From Haloplasmatales bacterium 4B (GTDB lineage Bacteria; Bacillota_I; Bacilli_A; Haloplasmatales; Haloplasmataceae): 57,324 bases of DNA. The stretch covers positions 1 through 57,324 of the forward strand of contig NSKI01000013.1 of NCBI GenBank assembly GCA_003586005.1, written 5' to 3'. Made by a program: the position numbers and the translations under genes. The notes beneath the pieces are model-generated. The model saw only the letters and a program-made list of their open reading frames with translations, was not told the DNA's origin and did no database searches. Positions 17,803 to 26,519 of this stretch are shown here, piece by piece (positions within the stretch are counted from its first letter, which is position 1; each line of letters begins with the position of its first letter).

Positions 17803-18301
17803 AATGGAAAATATAAATGATGTAATTCAAGTTGGTTTTATCTTCTCATACCCACCATCAATTGCGGAAAAAGGTAAATCTAATAAAATAATGAATAGTC
17901 AGCTAAATCATTTATTATGTAAATTAAATCGTAAATATGATCAACTTTTTCCAAACTGCAATTATAATGTTTATCCTATCACTTATGCTTATTCAAACTC
18001 CCTTCAAGTAAATGGCGCGATTGATTTAAATTTAATTAGTCAAGAAAATAATTTGAAGAGAATTAAAACGGATTTAAAAGGTGTAAATATTATAATTTGT
18101 TTTGGGGAAAAAGCACATTTTGCGCTAAAAAAAGTGATTGAAGTTTATGATTTTAATATTAGAATAATTAAAGCTAAAAATATGAACCAACCATATTGCA
18201 GAAGTATAAAAAAATTAGATGAAAAAACTTCAGTAAGAGTTAGGTCTAATTTTAAAGTCTTAGATATTTACAAAGAAATAGAAAAACAATTAAATATTTA
18301 A
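17789..18301 (+). CDS. unknown protein, distantly uracil-DNA-glycosylase-like
   Basis: A 170-residue cytosolic protein without a family I can name. An N-terminal motif VGFIFSYPPSIAEKG, a central segment TYAYSNSLQVNGAIDLNL and a strand-helix unit VNIIICFGEKAHFALKKVIE near residues 106-125 resemble the fold pattern of the uracil-DNA-glycosylase superfamily, but catalytic motifs are not clear. The ATG is preceded by AAAGGAGAGG and overlaps the end of ppdK by 14 bases, so it is translationally coupled to that operon. A terminator follows at once. Position suggests co-expression with PPDK, which gives no obvious functional clue. Confidence 0.6.
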   Translation: MIEYKMENINDVIQVGFIFSYPPSIAEKGKSNKIMNSQLNHLLCKLNRKYDQLFPNCNYNVYPITYAYSNSLQVNGAIDLNLISQENNLKRIKTDLKGVNIIICFGEKAHFALKKVIEVYDFNIRIIKAKNMNQPYCRSIKKLDEKTSVRVRSNFKVLDIYKEIEKQLNI

Positions 18302-18309
18302 CTAATTTA

Positions 18310-18341
18310 AAAAGCTAGAAATTTTATTCTAGCTTTTCATT
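18310..18341 (+). terminator. terminator of the ccpN-ppdK operon (bidirectional)
   Basis: AAAAGCTAGAA (18310-18320) and TTCTAGCTTTT (18327-18337) are a perfect 11-bp inverted repeat. The T run is short; it also serves the convergent small gene. Confidence 0.8.
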
Positions 18342-18348
18342 TATAAAA

Positions 18349-18606
18349 CTATGTTATAGGTGGTTTCTTGTTGATAACCTTTCCAGTTACATCTCCTGCA
18401 TTGAATATACCAATTGTGATACCGCCTACAATTACAGCTTCTTTTATAGCCTCTTGCATGTCACCGTCAAATACCAAAGCATTAAAAATATTTAAAACAA
18501 TAACTGTAATAAATGATAGGAGGGGTATTAGCGCTTTGTATATTTTTTTCTTGTATGTATTTGTAATCCCCATAGATAGTGCCACAACATAATAGATTTC
18601 AATCAT
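18349..18606 (-). CDS. small membrane protein, possibly holin-like
   Basis: An 85-residue protein with two or three hydrophobic helices: the N-terminal IEIYYVVALSMGI, then LIPLLSFITVIVLNIFNALVF, then EAVIVGGITIGIFNAG. A short basic tail, KVINKKPPIT, follows. The pattern of an EAIKEA segment followed by a glycine-rich helix resembles small phage-type holins, but no lysin or other phage gene is nearby, so the name is tentative. A strong AAAGGAGA site lies 5 bases before the ATG. The overlapping plus-strand frame of similar length has no ribosome site and is ignored. Confidence 0.65.
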   Translation of the reverse strand: MIEIYYVVALSMGITNTYKKKIYKALIPLLSFITVIVLNIFNALVFDGDMQEAIKEAVIVGGITIGIFNAGDVTGKVINKKPPIT

Positions 18607-18726
18607 AAAATTTCTCCTTTCCTAAGTAAAATTATTTTTATACTACTTCATTCTATATTTATGGGTAATTCAATTATAATATTCATTAATTTTTACCACT
18701 TTACATGAATTCACTAATGATAATTA

Positions 18727-18755
18727 TTGTCAAAGCTATTAAAACATGTTATAAT
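18727..18755 (+). promoter_or_regulatory. sigma-A promoter of tnaA
   Basis: TTGTCA (18727-18732) and TATAAT (18750-18755) are 17 bases apart. No TnaC-like leader peptide with a crucial Trp codon was found before tnaA. Confidence 0.75.
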
Positions 18756-18759
18756 ATTA

Positions 18760-18773
18760 TGAAAGCGTTTTTA
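18760..18773 (+). promoter_or_regulatory. cre-like site (CcpA) at tnaA
   Basis: TGAAAGCGTTTTTA differs from an optimal cre by one base at the right arm. It starts 5 bases after the -10 box, over the predicted transcription start, a repressing position. Confidence 0.6.
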
Positions 18774-18790
18774 AAGTAAAGGAGATAATA

Positions 18791-20176
18791 ATGGAAAAGA
18801 AATATGTAGCGCCACCATATCGAATTAAAATGGTGGAACCAATTAAAATGACTACTAAAGAAGAAAGAATTGAGAAATTGAAAAATGCTGGATACAATCC
18901 TTTTTCACTGCGTAGTGAAGATGTATATATTGATTTATTAACTGATAGTGGAACTGGAGCAATGAGTCAATTCCAATGGGGAGCTTTAATGCAAGGTGAC
19001 GAAGCATATGCTGGAAGTCGCAGTTTTTTTCGTTTTGAGGGTGTTGTAAAAGATATCACAAATTATCAATATGTTATTCCTGCTCATCAAGGTAGGGGTG
19101 CTGAACAAGTTGTCTTACCACAATTAATTACTAAAAAAGGTATGTATTTTTTTAGCAACATGCATTTTGATACAACTCGTGCTCATGTTGAATTAGCCGG
19201 TGGTCGTGCAGTCGATGTGGTTATTGATGAGTGTTTTGATACAGTTAATTTTCATCCTTTTAAAGGGAATTTCGATATTGAAAAACTAGAAAAAGAGATA
19301 ATTGAAAAAGGACCAGAAAACATTGCTGGAATTATTATGACAATTACAAATAATTCTGCTGGTGGTCAACCTGTGAGTATGGAAAACTTAAGAACAGTTA
19401 AAGAAATTGCTGTTAAATACAATATAAAAACAATAATTGATGGTGCGAGATATGCGGAAAATGCCTTCTTTATTAAAGAACGTGAAGAAGGATATCAAAA
19501 TAAAAGTATTAAAGAAATTGCTCATGAAATGTTTAGTTATGCTGATATTCTCTTGATGAGTGCTAAAAAAGATGGATTAGTTAACATGGGAGGAATTATT
19601 GCTATAAAAGATGATTTTGATTTATATCAAAAATGCCGAACTTATATCGTTCCTATGGAAGGATTTCCTACTTATGGAGGTCTAGCCGGTCGTGATTTGG
19701 AAGCACTTGCTGTAGGACTTGAAGAAGCATTAGATGAGGACTACTTACGTCATCGAATAGATCAAGCTCGTTATTTAGGCGATAAGTTAATTGCAGGTGG
19801 GGTGCCTATTCAATATCCAGTAGGTGGACATGCGGTCTTCGTAGACTGTAAAAAGATTTGCCCACATATTCCTTTTAATGAGTTTCCAGCTCAAGCAGTT
19901 TGTAATGAGGTATATATTGAAGCAGGTGTAAGGGCTGTTGAGGTTGGATCGTTTTTACTTGGTCGTAACCCAGATACTTTGGAAAACCTTGAAAGTCAAC
20001 TTGAATTTATGCGATTGACAATTCCAAGACGTACTTATACATACGCTCATCTAGACGTAGTAGCTGATGCCGTAATTTCTGTATATAACCGTAGAGAAAC
20101 TTTGGTTGGTCTAGATTTTGAATATGAACCACCAGTTTTGCGTCATTTTACAGCTCGATTAAAACCTATTAAATAA
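18791..20176 (+). CDS. tnaA: tryptophanase (tryptophan indole-lyase)
   Basis: PLP-dependent beta-eliminating lyase that splits tryptophan into indole, pyruvate and ammonia. The 461-residue sequence has [12 protein letters not shown] near residue 50, the phosphate-binding AHQGRGAEQ near residue 97 and the PLP lysine in MSAKKDG (Lys260). Its relative, tyrosine phenol-lyase, is disfavoured: the residues here are [17 protein letters not shown] and [12 protein letters not shown], which follow tryptophanase, whereas tyrosine phenol-lyase has TTTRYH, AVTVNLAGGQ and RSMERG in these places. The gene is monocistronic, with its own promoter, cre-like site and terminator. It opens the run of amino-acid fermentation genes. 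No tryptophan permease adjoins it. Confidence 0.9.
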   Translation: MEKKYVAPPYRIKMVEPIKMTTKEERIEKLKNAGYNPFSLRSEDVYIDLLTDSGTGAMSQFQWGALMQGDEAYAGSRSFFRFEGVVKDITNYQYVIPAHQGRGAEQVVLPQLITKKGMYFFSNMHFDTTRAHVELAGGRAVDVVIDECFDTVNFHPFKGNFDIEKLEKEIIEKGPENIAGIIMTITNNSAGGQPVSMENLRTVKEIAVKYNIKTIIDGARYAENAFFIKEREEGYQNKSIKEIAHEMFSYADILLMSAKKDGLVNMGGIIAIKDDFDLYQKCRTYIVPMEGFPTYGGLAGRDLEALAVGLEEALDEDYLRHRIDQARYLGDKLIAGGVPIQYPVGGHAVFVDCKKICPHIPFNEFPAQAVCNEVYIEAGVRAVEVGSFLLGRNPDTLENLESQLEFMRLTIPRRTYTYAHLDVVADAVISVYNRRETLVGLDFEYEPPVLRHFTARLKPIK

Positions 20177-20191
20177 AAAATATTAAATGTT

Positions 20192-20232
20192 AAAACATGT
20201 TTCAATATCTATATCGAAACATGTTTTTAATT
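20192..20232 (+). terminator. tnaA terminator
   Basis: AAAACATGTTTC (20192-20203) and GAAACATGTTTT (20216-20227) form a perfect 12-bp stem followed by T-rich sequence. Confidence 0.85.
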
Positions 20233-20277
20233 TTGCCTATTTATTACAAAAATAAGTAATAATTGATAAAATATTGA

Positions 20278-20306
20278 TTGACTTTGAATAACAATAATGA
20301 TAAAAT
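20278..20306 (+). promoter_or_regulatory. sigma-A promoter of the lysine fermentation operon
   Basis: TTGACT (20278-20283), a 17-base spacer and TAAAAT (20301-20306) lie upstream of the cre-like site and the lysine riboswitch. Confidence 0.8.
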
Positions 20307-20312
20307 TACATC

Positions 20313-20326
20313 AGAAAACGCTTACA
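20313..20326 (+). promoter_or_regulatory. cre-like site (CcpA) at the lysine operon promoter
   Basis: AGAAAACGCTTACA has the CG-centred pseudo-palindrome of cre sites and covers the predicted transcription start. Confidence 0.6.
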
Positions 20327-20336
20327 AATAATTGTG

Positions 20337-20498
20337 GGTAGAGGTGCACTAAAAATGCATACATCATAAGAGGACTGGAACTTTTGAGGATGATGGAAGA
20401 TTTATAGTGCCGAAACGAATAAATGGGCCAGACATATATTCGTTGGAATTTCTTTGTATGGAAGAATTCTGTCATTGATTAATCAATGGAGCGCTACC
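20337..20498 (+). promoter_or_regulatory. lysine riboswitch aptamer (L box)
   Basis: All five helices of the lysine aptamer can be drawn. P1 pairs GGTAG (20337-20341) with CTACC (20494-20498). P2 pairs GCACTA (20346-20351) with TAGTGC (20405-20410), with an upper stem CATCAT/ATGATG. P3 pairs AACGAAT (20414-20420) with ATTCGTT (20438-20444). P4 is GAATTTCTT with AAGAATTC, and P5 is CATTGATT with AATCAATG (20473-20488). The conserved junction strings AGAGGTGC, GCCGAA, CTGTCA and GGAGCG are present. CTGG at 20375-20378 in the P2 loop can pair with CCAG at 20428-20431 in the P3 loop, the known kissing interaction. It precedes a lysine degradation operon, not a biosynthesis or transport gene. Confidence 0.93.
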
Positions 20499-20533
20499 GG
20501 TTAAACATATTTTTTATGTTTAGCCGGTTTTTT
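20496..20533 (+). terminator. riboswitch expression-platform terminator
   Basis: ACCGGTTAAACAT (20496-20508) pairs with ATGTTTAGCCGGT (20516-20528), followed by TTTTT. The first three bases, ACC, are also the last three of the aptamer P1 3' strand, so P1 and the full terminator compete. This arrangement favours read-through when lysine is bound. Confidence 0.9.
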
Positions 20534-20558
20534 AGTTACATTAGAAAGGGTGAGTTAA

Positions 20559-20942
20559 TTGAATGAAGTTATGATTAGACTTAGAATGAGCACAAGTGAT
20601 GCTCATTACGGTGGTGGACTAGTTGATGGAGCTAGAATGTTAGCATTATTTGGGGATGTTGCTACTGAATTATTAATTAGACTTGATGGTGATGAAGGTC
20701 TCTTTAGAGCTTATGAATCAGTTGAGTTTTTAGCACCAGTTTATGCTGGCGATTTTATTGAAGCTACTGGGAGAATAATTAACCAAGGAAATACATCAAG
20801 AAAAATGGAATTTATTGCTAAAAAAGTTATTGTTCCTAGACCAGATGTTAATGATTCAGCATGTGATGTTCTAAGTAATCCAGTTATCGTGTGCAAAGCT
20901 ATTGGAACATGTGTTGTTCCAAAAGAAAAAAAACGTAAATAG
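20559..20942 (+). CDS. kal: 3-aminobutyryl-CoA ammonia-lyase
   Basis: Hotdog-fold enzyme that removes ammonia from L-3-aminobutyryl-CoA to give crotonyl-CoA, a late step of lysine fermentation. The 127-residue sequence shows the family's [35 protein letters not shown] beginning near residue 8 and [23 protein letters not shown] near residue 50. The start is a TTG, 5 bases after GGGTGAG; the next in-frame ATG (20571) lacks a site. It is the first gene behind the lysine riboswitch, and kce follows after ten bases. Confidence 0.92.
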   Translation: MNEVMIRLRMSTSDAHYGGGLVDGARMLALFGDVATELLIRLDGDEGLFRAYESVEFLAPVYAGDFIEATGRIINQGNTSRKMEFIAKKVIVPRPDVNDSACDVLSNPVIVCKAIGTCVVPKEKKRK

Positions 20943-20952
20943 GGGGATTTTT

Positions 20953-21768
20953 ATGGAAAAATTAATTATTACTGCAGCTATTTGTGGAGCTGAAGTAACA
21001 AAAGAACATTGTTCTTGCGTACCATATACAATTGATGAAATTGTTCGCGAAGCAAAAAGTGCCTATGAGGCAGGAGCAAGCATTATTCACTTACATGTAA
21101 GAGAAGATGACGGGACACCTACGCAAAGTAAAGCAAGATTTAAGTTGGCAATTGATGCAATAAAAGAACAATGTCCCGATGTCATTATTCAACCGTCTAC
21201 TGGAGGGGCTGTAGGAATGTCAGCAGATGAGCGATTACAACCTACAGAATTAAACCCAGAAATGGCTACTCTAGATTGTGGTACTCTAAATTTTGGTGGT
21301 GATGATATATTTGTTAACACTGAAAATGATATAATTGAATTTGCTAAAAGGCTACAATTTAGAAATATTAAACCTGAACTAGAATGTTTTGAAAAAGGCC
21401 ATATTGATTCAGTTTTAAGATTACATAAAAAAGGGTATATTAGCGGACCATTACACTTTAGCTTTGTTTTAGGAGTAAACGGTGGTATGAGTGGAGAATT
21501 AAGAGACTTTCTTTTTATGAAGGAATCACTTCCTCAAGATGCAACATTTTCTGTTGCTGGAATCGGTCGTTATGAGTTTCCTCTAGCAACAGCTGCAATT
21601 TTAAGTGGTGGTCATGTCCGAGTTGGATTAGAAGATAATATATATTTACAAAAAGGTATTTTAACAAACTCTAATGGGGAGTTAGTTGAAAAAATTGTAA
21701 GAATAGCTAATGAATTAGGAAGAGAAATTGCCTCACCTGACGAGGCTCGAAAAATTTTAGGAATTTAG
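20953..21768 (+). CDS. kce: 3-keto-5-aminohexanoate cleavage enzyme (BKACE family)
   Basis: Zn-dependent TIM-barrel enzyme that converts 3-keto-5-aminohexanoate and acetyl-CoA to 3-aminobutyryl-CoA and acetoacetate. The protein is 271 residues from the ATG that follows AGGGGGAT; an upstream in-frame ATG inside kal has no site. Zinc ligands are visible in IIHLHVR (His-x-His, about residues 46-48) and in the later ELECFEKGH segment. The family strings IIQPSTGG and SVAGIGRYEFPLATAAI (about residues 81 and 211) are present. It sits between kal and kdd, the usual gene order of lysine-fermenting anaerobes. Confidence 0.94.
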   Translation: MEKLIITAAICGAEVTKEHCSCVPYTIDEIVREAKSAYEAGASIIHLHVREDDGTPTQSKARFKLAIDAIKEQCPDVIIQPSTGGAVGMSADERLQPTELNPEMATLDCGTLNFGGDDIFVNTENDIIEFAKRLQFRNIKPELECFEKGHIDSVLRLHKKGYISGPLHFSFVLGVNGGMSGELRDFLFMKESLPQDATFSVAGIGRYEFPLATAAILSGGHVRVGLEDNIYLQKGILTNSNGELVEKIVRIANELGREIASPDEARKILGI

Positions 21769-21781
21769 AGGAGGAAATTAA

Positions 21782-22816
21782 ATGAGAAAAGGTAATAAAT
21801 TTGGAGTTCATCGAGTAATAGAACCAGCTGGGGTTTTACCTCAAGCTGCCCAAAAATTAGATAATGCGATGGAGATTTATAGTAATGAAATTTTAATTGA
21901 TGTTTTAACTTTGAATATTGACTCTGCAAGTTTTACACAAGTAAAAAAAGCATGTAATAATGATAAAAATCAAATGAAAGAGATGATTTTGGGAATCGTT
22001 TCTGAACGAGGAAAAATGCAAAATCCCGTAACTGGTTCAGGTGGAATGTTAATTGGAAAAGTTAAAGAAATTGGACCAGACTTTCCAGATAAAAACTTAA
22101 AAGTTGGTGATAAAATAGCGACACTTGTTTCATTAACTTTAACACCATTAAAAATTAACCAAATTAAAGACATAAAAATAGATGCTGATCAAGTCGATGT
22201 AGACGCACAAGCAATTCTTTTTGAATCTGGAATTTATTCAGTTATACCAAATGATATGCCTGAAAAATTAGCACTTGCTGCATTAGATGTCGCAGGAGCA
22301 CCTGCTCAGGTTGCTAAATTAGTAAAAGAAGGCAATAGTGTAGCTATAGTTGGTGCTGGTGGTAAATCAGGGATACTATGTTGTTATCAAGCAATGAAAA
22401 ACGCTGGACCAAATGGTAAGGTTATTGCTATTGTTCGTGGTGAGAAACATAAACAAGATTTATTAGATTTAGGAGTAACAACAGATATTGTTTTGGCTGA
22501 TGCGACAAATGGGATTGATGTATACGAGAAAGTGCTTGCAGTAAATAATGGTGAACAAGTAGATGTAACCATCAACGTTGTTAATGTTCCTAATACAGAA
22601 ATGTCTTGTATTTTAATTACTAAAGAAACTGGAATTGTCTATTTCTTCTCTATGGCTACTTCATTTACTAAGGCAGCCTTAGGAGCAGAAGGCATTGGTA
22701 ATGATGTAACAATGCTAATTGGGAATGGCTACTCTAAAAATCATGACTTGATTACTTTGGACATTTTAAGAGAATCAGCTGTTATTCGTAAGGTATTTGA
22801 AGATAAATATCTTTAG
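21782..22816 (+). CDS. kdd: L-erythro-3,5-diaminohexanoate dehydrogenase
   Basis: NAD(P)-dependent oxidative deamination of 3,5-diaminohexanoate to 3-keto-5-aminohexanoate. The 344-residue protein has the N-terminal family sequence GVHRVIEPAGVLPQAAQKLDN (residues 8-28). Its nucleotide-binding motif VAIVGAGGKSGILCCYQA is near residues 187-204, with the conserved VTGSGGMLIGKV near residue 79. It follows kce by 13 bases with GAGGAGG. It supplies reduced NAD(P) to the fermentation and lies after the two aminomutases in the pathway although before them in the operon. Confidence 0.94.
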   Translation: MRKGNKFGVHRVIEPAGVLPQAAQKLDNAMEIYSNEILIDVLTLNIDSASFTQVKKACNNDKNQMKEMILGIVSERGKMQNPVTGSGGMLIGKVKEIGPDFPDKNLKVGDKIATLVSLTLTPLKINQIKDIKIDADQVDVDAQAILFESGIYSVIPNDMPEKLALAALDVAGAPAQVAKLVKEGNSVAIVGAGGKSGILCCYQAMKNAGPNGKVIAIVRGEKHKQDLLDLGVTTDIVLADATNGIDVYEKVLAVNNGEQVDVTINVVNVPNTEMSCILITKETGIVYFFSMATSFTKAALGAEGIGNDVTMLIGNGYSKNHDLITLDILRESAVIRKVFEDKYL

Positions 22817-22827
22817 GAGGAAGAAGT

Positions 22828-24069
22828 ATGTTAAAAGTTAATAAAGCATATATTGAAAGAAAAAAAGAATATTTCCCTAATGTAACTGATGCTGAATGGG
22901 AAAATTGGCACTGGCAAGTTAGAAATAGGATTACTTCTATTGAAGAATTGCAAAAATATATTAAATTAAGTAATGATGAAATTGGTGCTATCGAAAAAGT
23001 TCTTGGGAAATTTAGAATGGCAATAACTCCATACTATCTTACATTAATGGATCCGTTAGATCCTAGATGTCCAGTAAGAATGCAAGCAATTCCAACAATA
23101 AATGAATTGCAAGTTGGGACCCATGATTTTGTTGACCCACTTAATGAAGAAGTTGATTCTCCAGTTAAGGGGTTAACACATCGTTATCCTGATCGTGTTT
23201 TATTTTTAATTACGGATATGTGTTCAATGTATTGTCGTCATTGTACGCGTAGGCGTTTTGCAGGACAGACTGATAATGAAGTTTCAAAAAACCGAATTGA
23301 TGAAGGAATTGAATATATTAGAAATCATCAAGAAGTTAGAGATGTATTGCTTTCAGGTGGAGATGCACTATTAGTAAGTGATGATAAAATAGAGTACATC
23401 TTAAAAAAACTAAGAGAAATTTCCCATGTTGAGGTTATTCGTTTTGGAACCAGAACTCCTGTTGTTATGCCACAAAGAATAACAGATAACCTAGTTAATA
23501 TGCTTAAAAAATATCATCCAATTTGGGTAAATACTCACTTTAATCATATAAAAGAAATAACTATTGAATCGAAGAAAGCAATTGATAAAATGGCTGATGC
23601 TGGAATACCTCTTGGAAATCAATCAGTTCTTTTAAAGGGAGTTAATGATTGCGTTCACGTTATGAAAGAACTTGTTCAAAACTTAGTAGCAATTCGTGTT
23701 CGTCCATATTATATTTATCAATGTGATTTATCAATGGGAATAGAACATTTCAGAACACCAGTTTCCAAAGGGATAGAAATTATTGAAGGTTTAAGAGGTC
23801 ATACCTCAGGTTATGCAGTTCCTACTTTTGTGGTAGATGCACCGGGTGGTGGTGGGAAAATTCCTGTCATGCCACAATATTTAATTTCTCAATCACCTGG
23901 AAAAATTGTACTTCGAAATTTTGAAGGTAATATTTCAACATATTATGAGCCAGAAACGTATCGTGACGAATGTAATTGTGAGCATTGTCAATCACATAAA
24001 GAAAGAGACTCAATTGGAGTTTCTCGACTATTGCATGGTGAGCAGTTAAGTTTAGAATTTAAGGATTAA
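22828..24069 (+). CDS. kamA: lysine 2,3-aminomutase
   Basis: Radical SAM, PLP-dependent enzyme that converts L-lysine to L-beta-lysine, the entry step of the pathway. It has 413 residues. The 4Fe-4S cluster cysteines are Cys132, Cys136 and Cys139 in CSMYCRHC. Downstream are SGGDALLVSDDKIE, the glycine-rich PLP region VDAPGGGGKIPVMPQY and the C-terminal zinc-binding ECNCEHCQSHK. All expected cofactor residues are intact. It starts 11 bases after kdd with AGGAGG. Position within the kam cluster behind the lysine riboswitch makes a catabolic role certain and argues against use for beta-lysine osmolyte or EF-P modification. Confidence 0.96.
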   Translation: MLKVNKAYIERKKEYFPNVTDAEWENWHWQVRNRITSIEELQKYIKLSNDEIGAIEKVLGKFRMAITPYYLTLMDPLDPRCPVRMQAIPTINELQVGTHDFVDPLNEEVDSPVKGLTHRYPDRVLFLITDMCSMYCRHCTRRRFAGQTDNEVSKNRIDEGIEYIRNHQEVRDVLLSGGDALLVSDDKIEYILKKLREISHVEVIRFGTRTPVVMPQRITDNLVNMLKKYHPIWVNTHFNHIKEITIESKKAIDKMADAGIPLGNQSVLLKGVNDCVHVMKELVQNLVAIRVRPYYIYQCDLSMGIEHFRTPVSKGIEIIEGLRGHTSGYAVPTFVVDAPGGGGKIPVMPQYLISQSPGKIVLRNFEGNISTYYEPETYRDECNCEHCQSHKERDSIGVSRLLHGEQLSLEFKD

Positions 24070-24079
24070 GTAATATTAT

Positions 24080-25090
24080 ATGATTGATTTATTAACACCA
24101 TATAAAACCATATCTATAGTTGGAATGGCTAAAAATGTTGGGAAAACCACCACACTAAATTATATACTTAAAAGTTTTTTTCAAATAAAAAAAATTGGAT
24201 TAACATCAATTGGTATGGATGGGGAACTTAAAGATACTGTAACAAGTACTATGAAACCAAGGATATATATTGAATCAGGAACAATTGTTGCTACTTCTGC
24301 TAGATGTCTTAGTAATTGTGATTTTACTATACAAATTCTTGAAACAACAAATATTTCTACACCGTTAGGAGAAATAGTTATTGTAAAAGCATTAAGTGAT
24401 GGGTATGCTTTAGTTGCTGGACCTAGTTATAATAAACAAATTCGCGGAATTTTTGATATTTTTTTAAAGTATGGTGTAGATAAAATATTAATTGATGGAG
24501 CAATAAATAGAATGTCTAGCGCCGATAGTTATATTAGTGAAGCTACTATTTTATGCACTGGTGCAAGTTATTCAAGCCAGATTAATAATGTAGTTGCTAA
24601 CACAAGTCATTTTGTTGACTTACTAAGTTTAAATGTTATTGATAATTTCACTGAAAAATTAGCAAATAAATTAATGACGGAAGCACAAGTAAGCTTAATT
24701 TATGATGATTTTAGTTTTAAAAAATTAACAATGAAAACGGCATTAAATTCTTCAAAAAAAATTGTTTTTGAAATAAATGAAAATGTTAGGTTTTTAGTTT
24801 TAAGAGGTGCGTTAACTACAGAATTAGTAAATGAATTAGTTCAAAATCGTCAAAAAATCAAACAATTAACGATAGTTGTTAGTCACGGAACAAAATGCAT
24901 CTTTGACTATAAAGCAAGTGAAAATTTAAAAAAATGTAACATTAATATTAAAGTTTTAGCAAAAACTAATTTACTATGTTTAACTATAAACCCTACTTCA
25001 CCATTTGGTTATACATTTAATGAAAAAGAATTTTTAAGCAGTTTACGAGAAAAAATTAATATTCCAATTTACAACGTGATGAGGGATTGA
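24080..25090 (+). CDS. kamB: KamB-type lysine 5,6-aminomutase reactivase subunit (inferred)
   Basis: A 336-residue cytosolic protein with an N-terminal P-loop GMAKNVGKTTT (about residues 14-24) followed by SIGMDGELKDTVTSTMKPRI. Genes of this type stand between kamA and kamC/kamD in lysine-fermenting bacteria and are annotated as KamB, a presumed partner in reactivating the B12 aminomutase. Direct biochemical proof is limited as far as I know. It begins 10 bases after kamA, has only a weak ribosome site (AAGTAATATT) and ends two bases before kamC. This suggests tight coupling of the two reactivase genes. Confidence 0.82.
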   Translation: MIDLLTPYKTISIVGMAKNVGKTTTLNYILKSFFQIKKIGLTSIGMDGELKDTVTSTMKPRIYIESGTIVATSARCLSNCDFTIQILETTNISTPLGEIVIVKALSDGYALVAGPSYNKQIRGIFDIFLKYGVDKILIDGAINRMSSADSYISEATILCTGASYSSQINNVVANTSHFVDLLSLNVIDNFTEKLANKLMTEAQVSLIYDDFSFKKLTMKTALNSSKKIVFEINENVRFLVLRGALTTELVNELVQNRQKIKQLTIVVSHGTKCIFDYKASENLKKCNINIKVLAKTNLLCLTINPTSPFGYTFNEKEFLSSLREKINIPIYNVMRD

Positions 25091-25091
25091 C

Positions 25092-26519
25092 ATGAATAAA
25101 TTTGTATCTAAAAATGTATGTGATGTAATTGGTTTTTCATATTTAATGAGTCAATTAACAATAACTAGTCCATACGGATATAATTATATGGAAAAAAAAT
25201 TTAATAATATTGAAATAAATAAAGCAAAATTAGAAACAGAATATAGTTTAATTTATCAATTTATTGATATTTTACCCAATAGTCAAAAACTAGAATTAAA
25301 TTTAAGCAAGTTTAAAGATATAACGCATACTTTAAAATACTGTGTTAAAGGTAAAGTGTTAGATATTGTTGAGTTATATGAAGTGAAAATTCAAGCTATT
25401 CTTATGAATGAGTTAAGCGATTTATTAAAAAATTTAAATATAAATTCGCTTAAATTAGAAAGTTGCTTCAAGATTATAGAAATATTATCTCCAGATTCTA
25501 ATATTACTAATGATTTTTATATTTATCCATGTTACTCAAAAAAATTAAAATCTATTCGTGAAGAAAAAAGAAGAATCGAACATGAGTTTTATAAAACAAC
25601 AGATGAGGTTTTACGTGAAGAATTAAAATCCAAACGATCAAAATATGTAATTTTAGAAGCTGAAGAAGAGTTAGATGTCAGAGTAAAATTATCAACAAAA
25701 CTAAAGCAGTTGCTTGATATTATGATTGAAAACAGTATAGTAATAGGTCATCTTGATTTTTTAATCGCTAAAGCTAGACTTGCAAAAATATATTCTGGGA
25801 CCAAACCTATTTTAACTAAATCAAATTTGCGTTTTGTAGAAATGAGTAATCCCTATACAAAAGAAGAAGTAGAAAATTCAGGTAATCACTATAAAAAAAA
25901 TTCAATTGATATGAATGAGGGGACAACTATAATTACTGGTGCAAACATGGGTGGAAAATCTTCGATAATTAAGACAATAGCTTTAAATGTTTTACTAAGT
26001 CATATGGGTTTCTTTGTTTTTGCTAAAAAAGCTGAAATTCCAATATTTTATGGTATTGAATATATTAGCGGGGATTCCTTAGACTCAATGCATGGATTAA
26101 GCTCATTTGGTTTTGAAATAGTTAAATTAAATGAAGCAATCGCAAAAATTAAAAGTAATAAATATCTTGTATGTGTTGATGAATTTGCTCGTTCAACAAA
26201 TCCAAGTGAAGGACAGAAATTTGTTAAAGCCTTTGTGGAGTTCTCAAATAAATTTAATTCAATTACTATTTTGTCAACACATTATGATGGTGTATATGTT
26301 AAGAATATAAATCATTATCAAATTGTTGGGTTAAAGGAAAATGAGTTCGTCAAATCTATTAACGATATTAACAAATTGATGGATTATTCTTTAAAAAAAG
26401 TTTCCTATCTTAATGAAGTACCTAAAGAAGCTTACAAAGTATCGTTATTACTTAATATCGATAATGATTTTAAACAATATTTAGATAAGTGCTATATGGA
26501 GAGTGATAATATTGAATAA
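25092..26519 (+). CDS. kamC: KamC, MutS-related ATPase (aminomutase reactivase)
   Basis: A 475-residue protein whose C-terminal half is a MutS-type ABC ATPase. The Walker A motif TGANMGGKSSIIKTIALN is near residue 279, followed by the loop STNPSEGQKF and Walker B YLVCVDEFARS near residue 357. There is no mismatch-recognition domain. In lysine fermenters this gene accompanies kamB and kamD and is thought to help replace inactivated cobalamin in lysine 5,6-aminomutase. The N-terminal 250 residues are largely helical and unlike DNA-repair MutS, so it should not be annotated as mismatch repair. It overlaps the start region of kamD. Confidence 0.85.
   Translation: MNKFVSKNVCDVIGFSYLMSQLTITSPYGYNYMEKKFNNIEINKAKLETEYSLIYQFIDILPNSQKLELNLSKFKDITHTLKYCVKGKVLDIVELYEVKIQAILMNELSDLLKNLNINSLKLESCFKIIEILSPDSNITNDFYIYPCYSKKLKSIREEKRRIEHEFYKTTDEVLREELKSKRSKYVILEAEEELDVRVKLSTKLKQLLDIMIENSIVIGHLDFLIAKARLAKIYSGTKPILTKSNLRFVEMSNPYTKEEVENSGNHYKKNSIDMNEGTTIITGANMGGKSSIIKTIALNVLLSHMGFFVFAKKAEIPIFYGIEYISGDSLDSMHGLSSFGFEIVKLNEAIAKIKSNKYLVCVDEFARSTNPSEGQKFVKAFVEFSNKFNSITILSTHYDGVYVKNINHYQIVGLKENEFVKSINDINKLMDYSLKKVSYLNEVPKEAYKVSLLLNIDNDFKQYLDKCYMESDNIE

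Noticed and set aside
18368-18592. Plus-strand frame opposite the 85-residue membrane protein
   Set aside because: It has no ribosome site; the minus-strand frame has AAAGGAGA and a plausible membrane protein.
18791-20176. Tyrosine phenol-lyase
   Set aside because: Diagnostic positions ([24 protein letters not shown]) follow tryptophanase rather than tyrosine phenol-lyase.
20177-20558. T-box or lysine-biosynthesis control element
   Set aside because: No T-box sequence or specifier hairpin is present; the five-way junction and conserved strings fit the lysine aptamer instead.
25092-26519. DNA mismatch repair protein MutS
   Set aside because: Only the ATPase domain matches. The mismatch-binding domains are absent, and the kam operon context identifies KamC.
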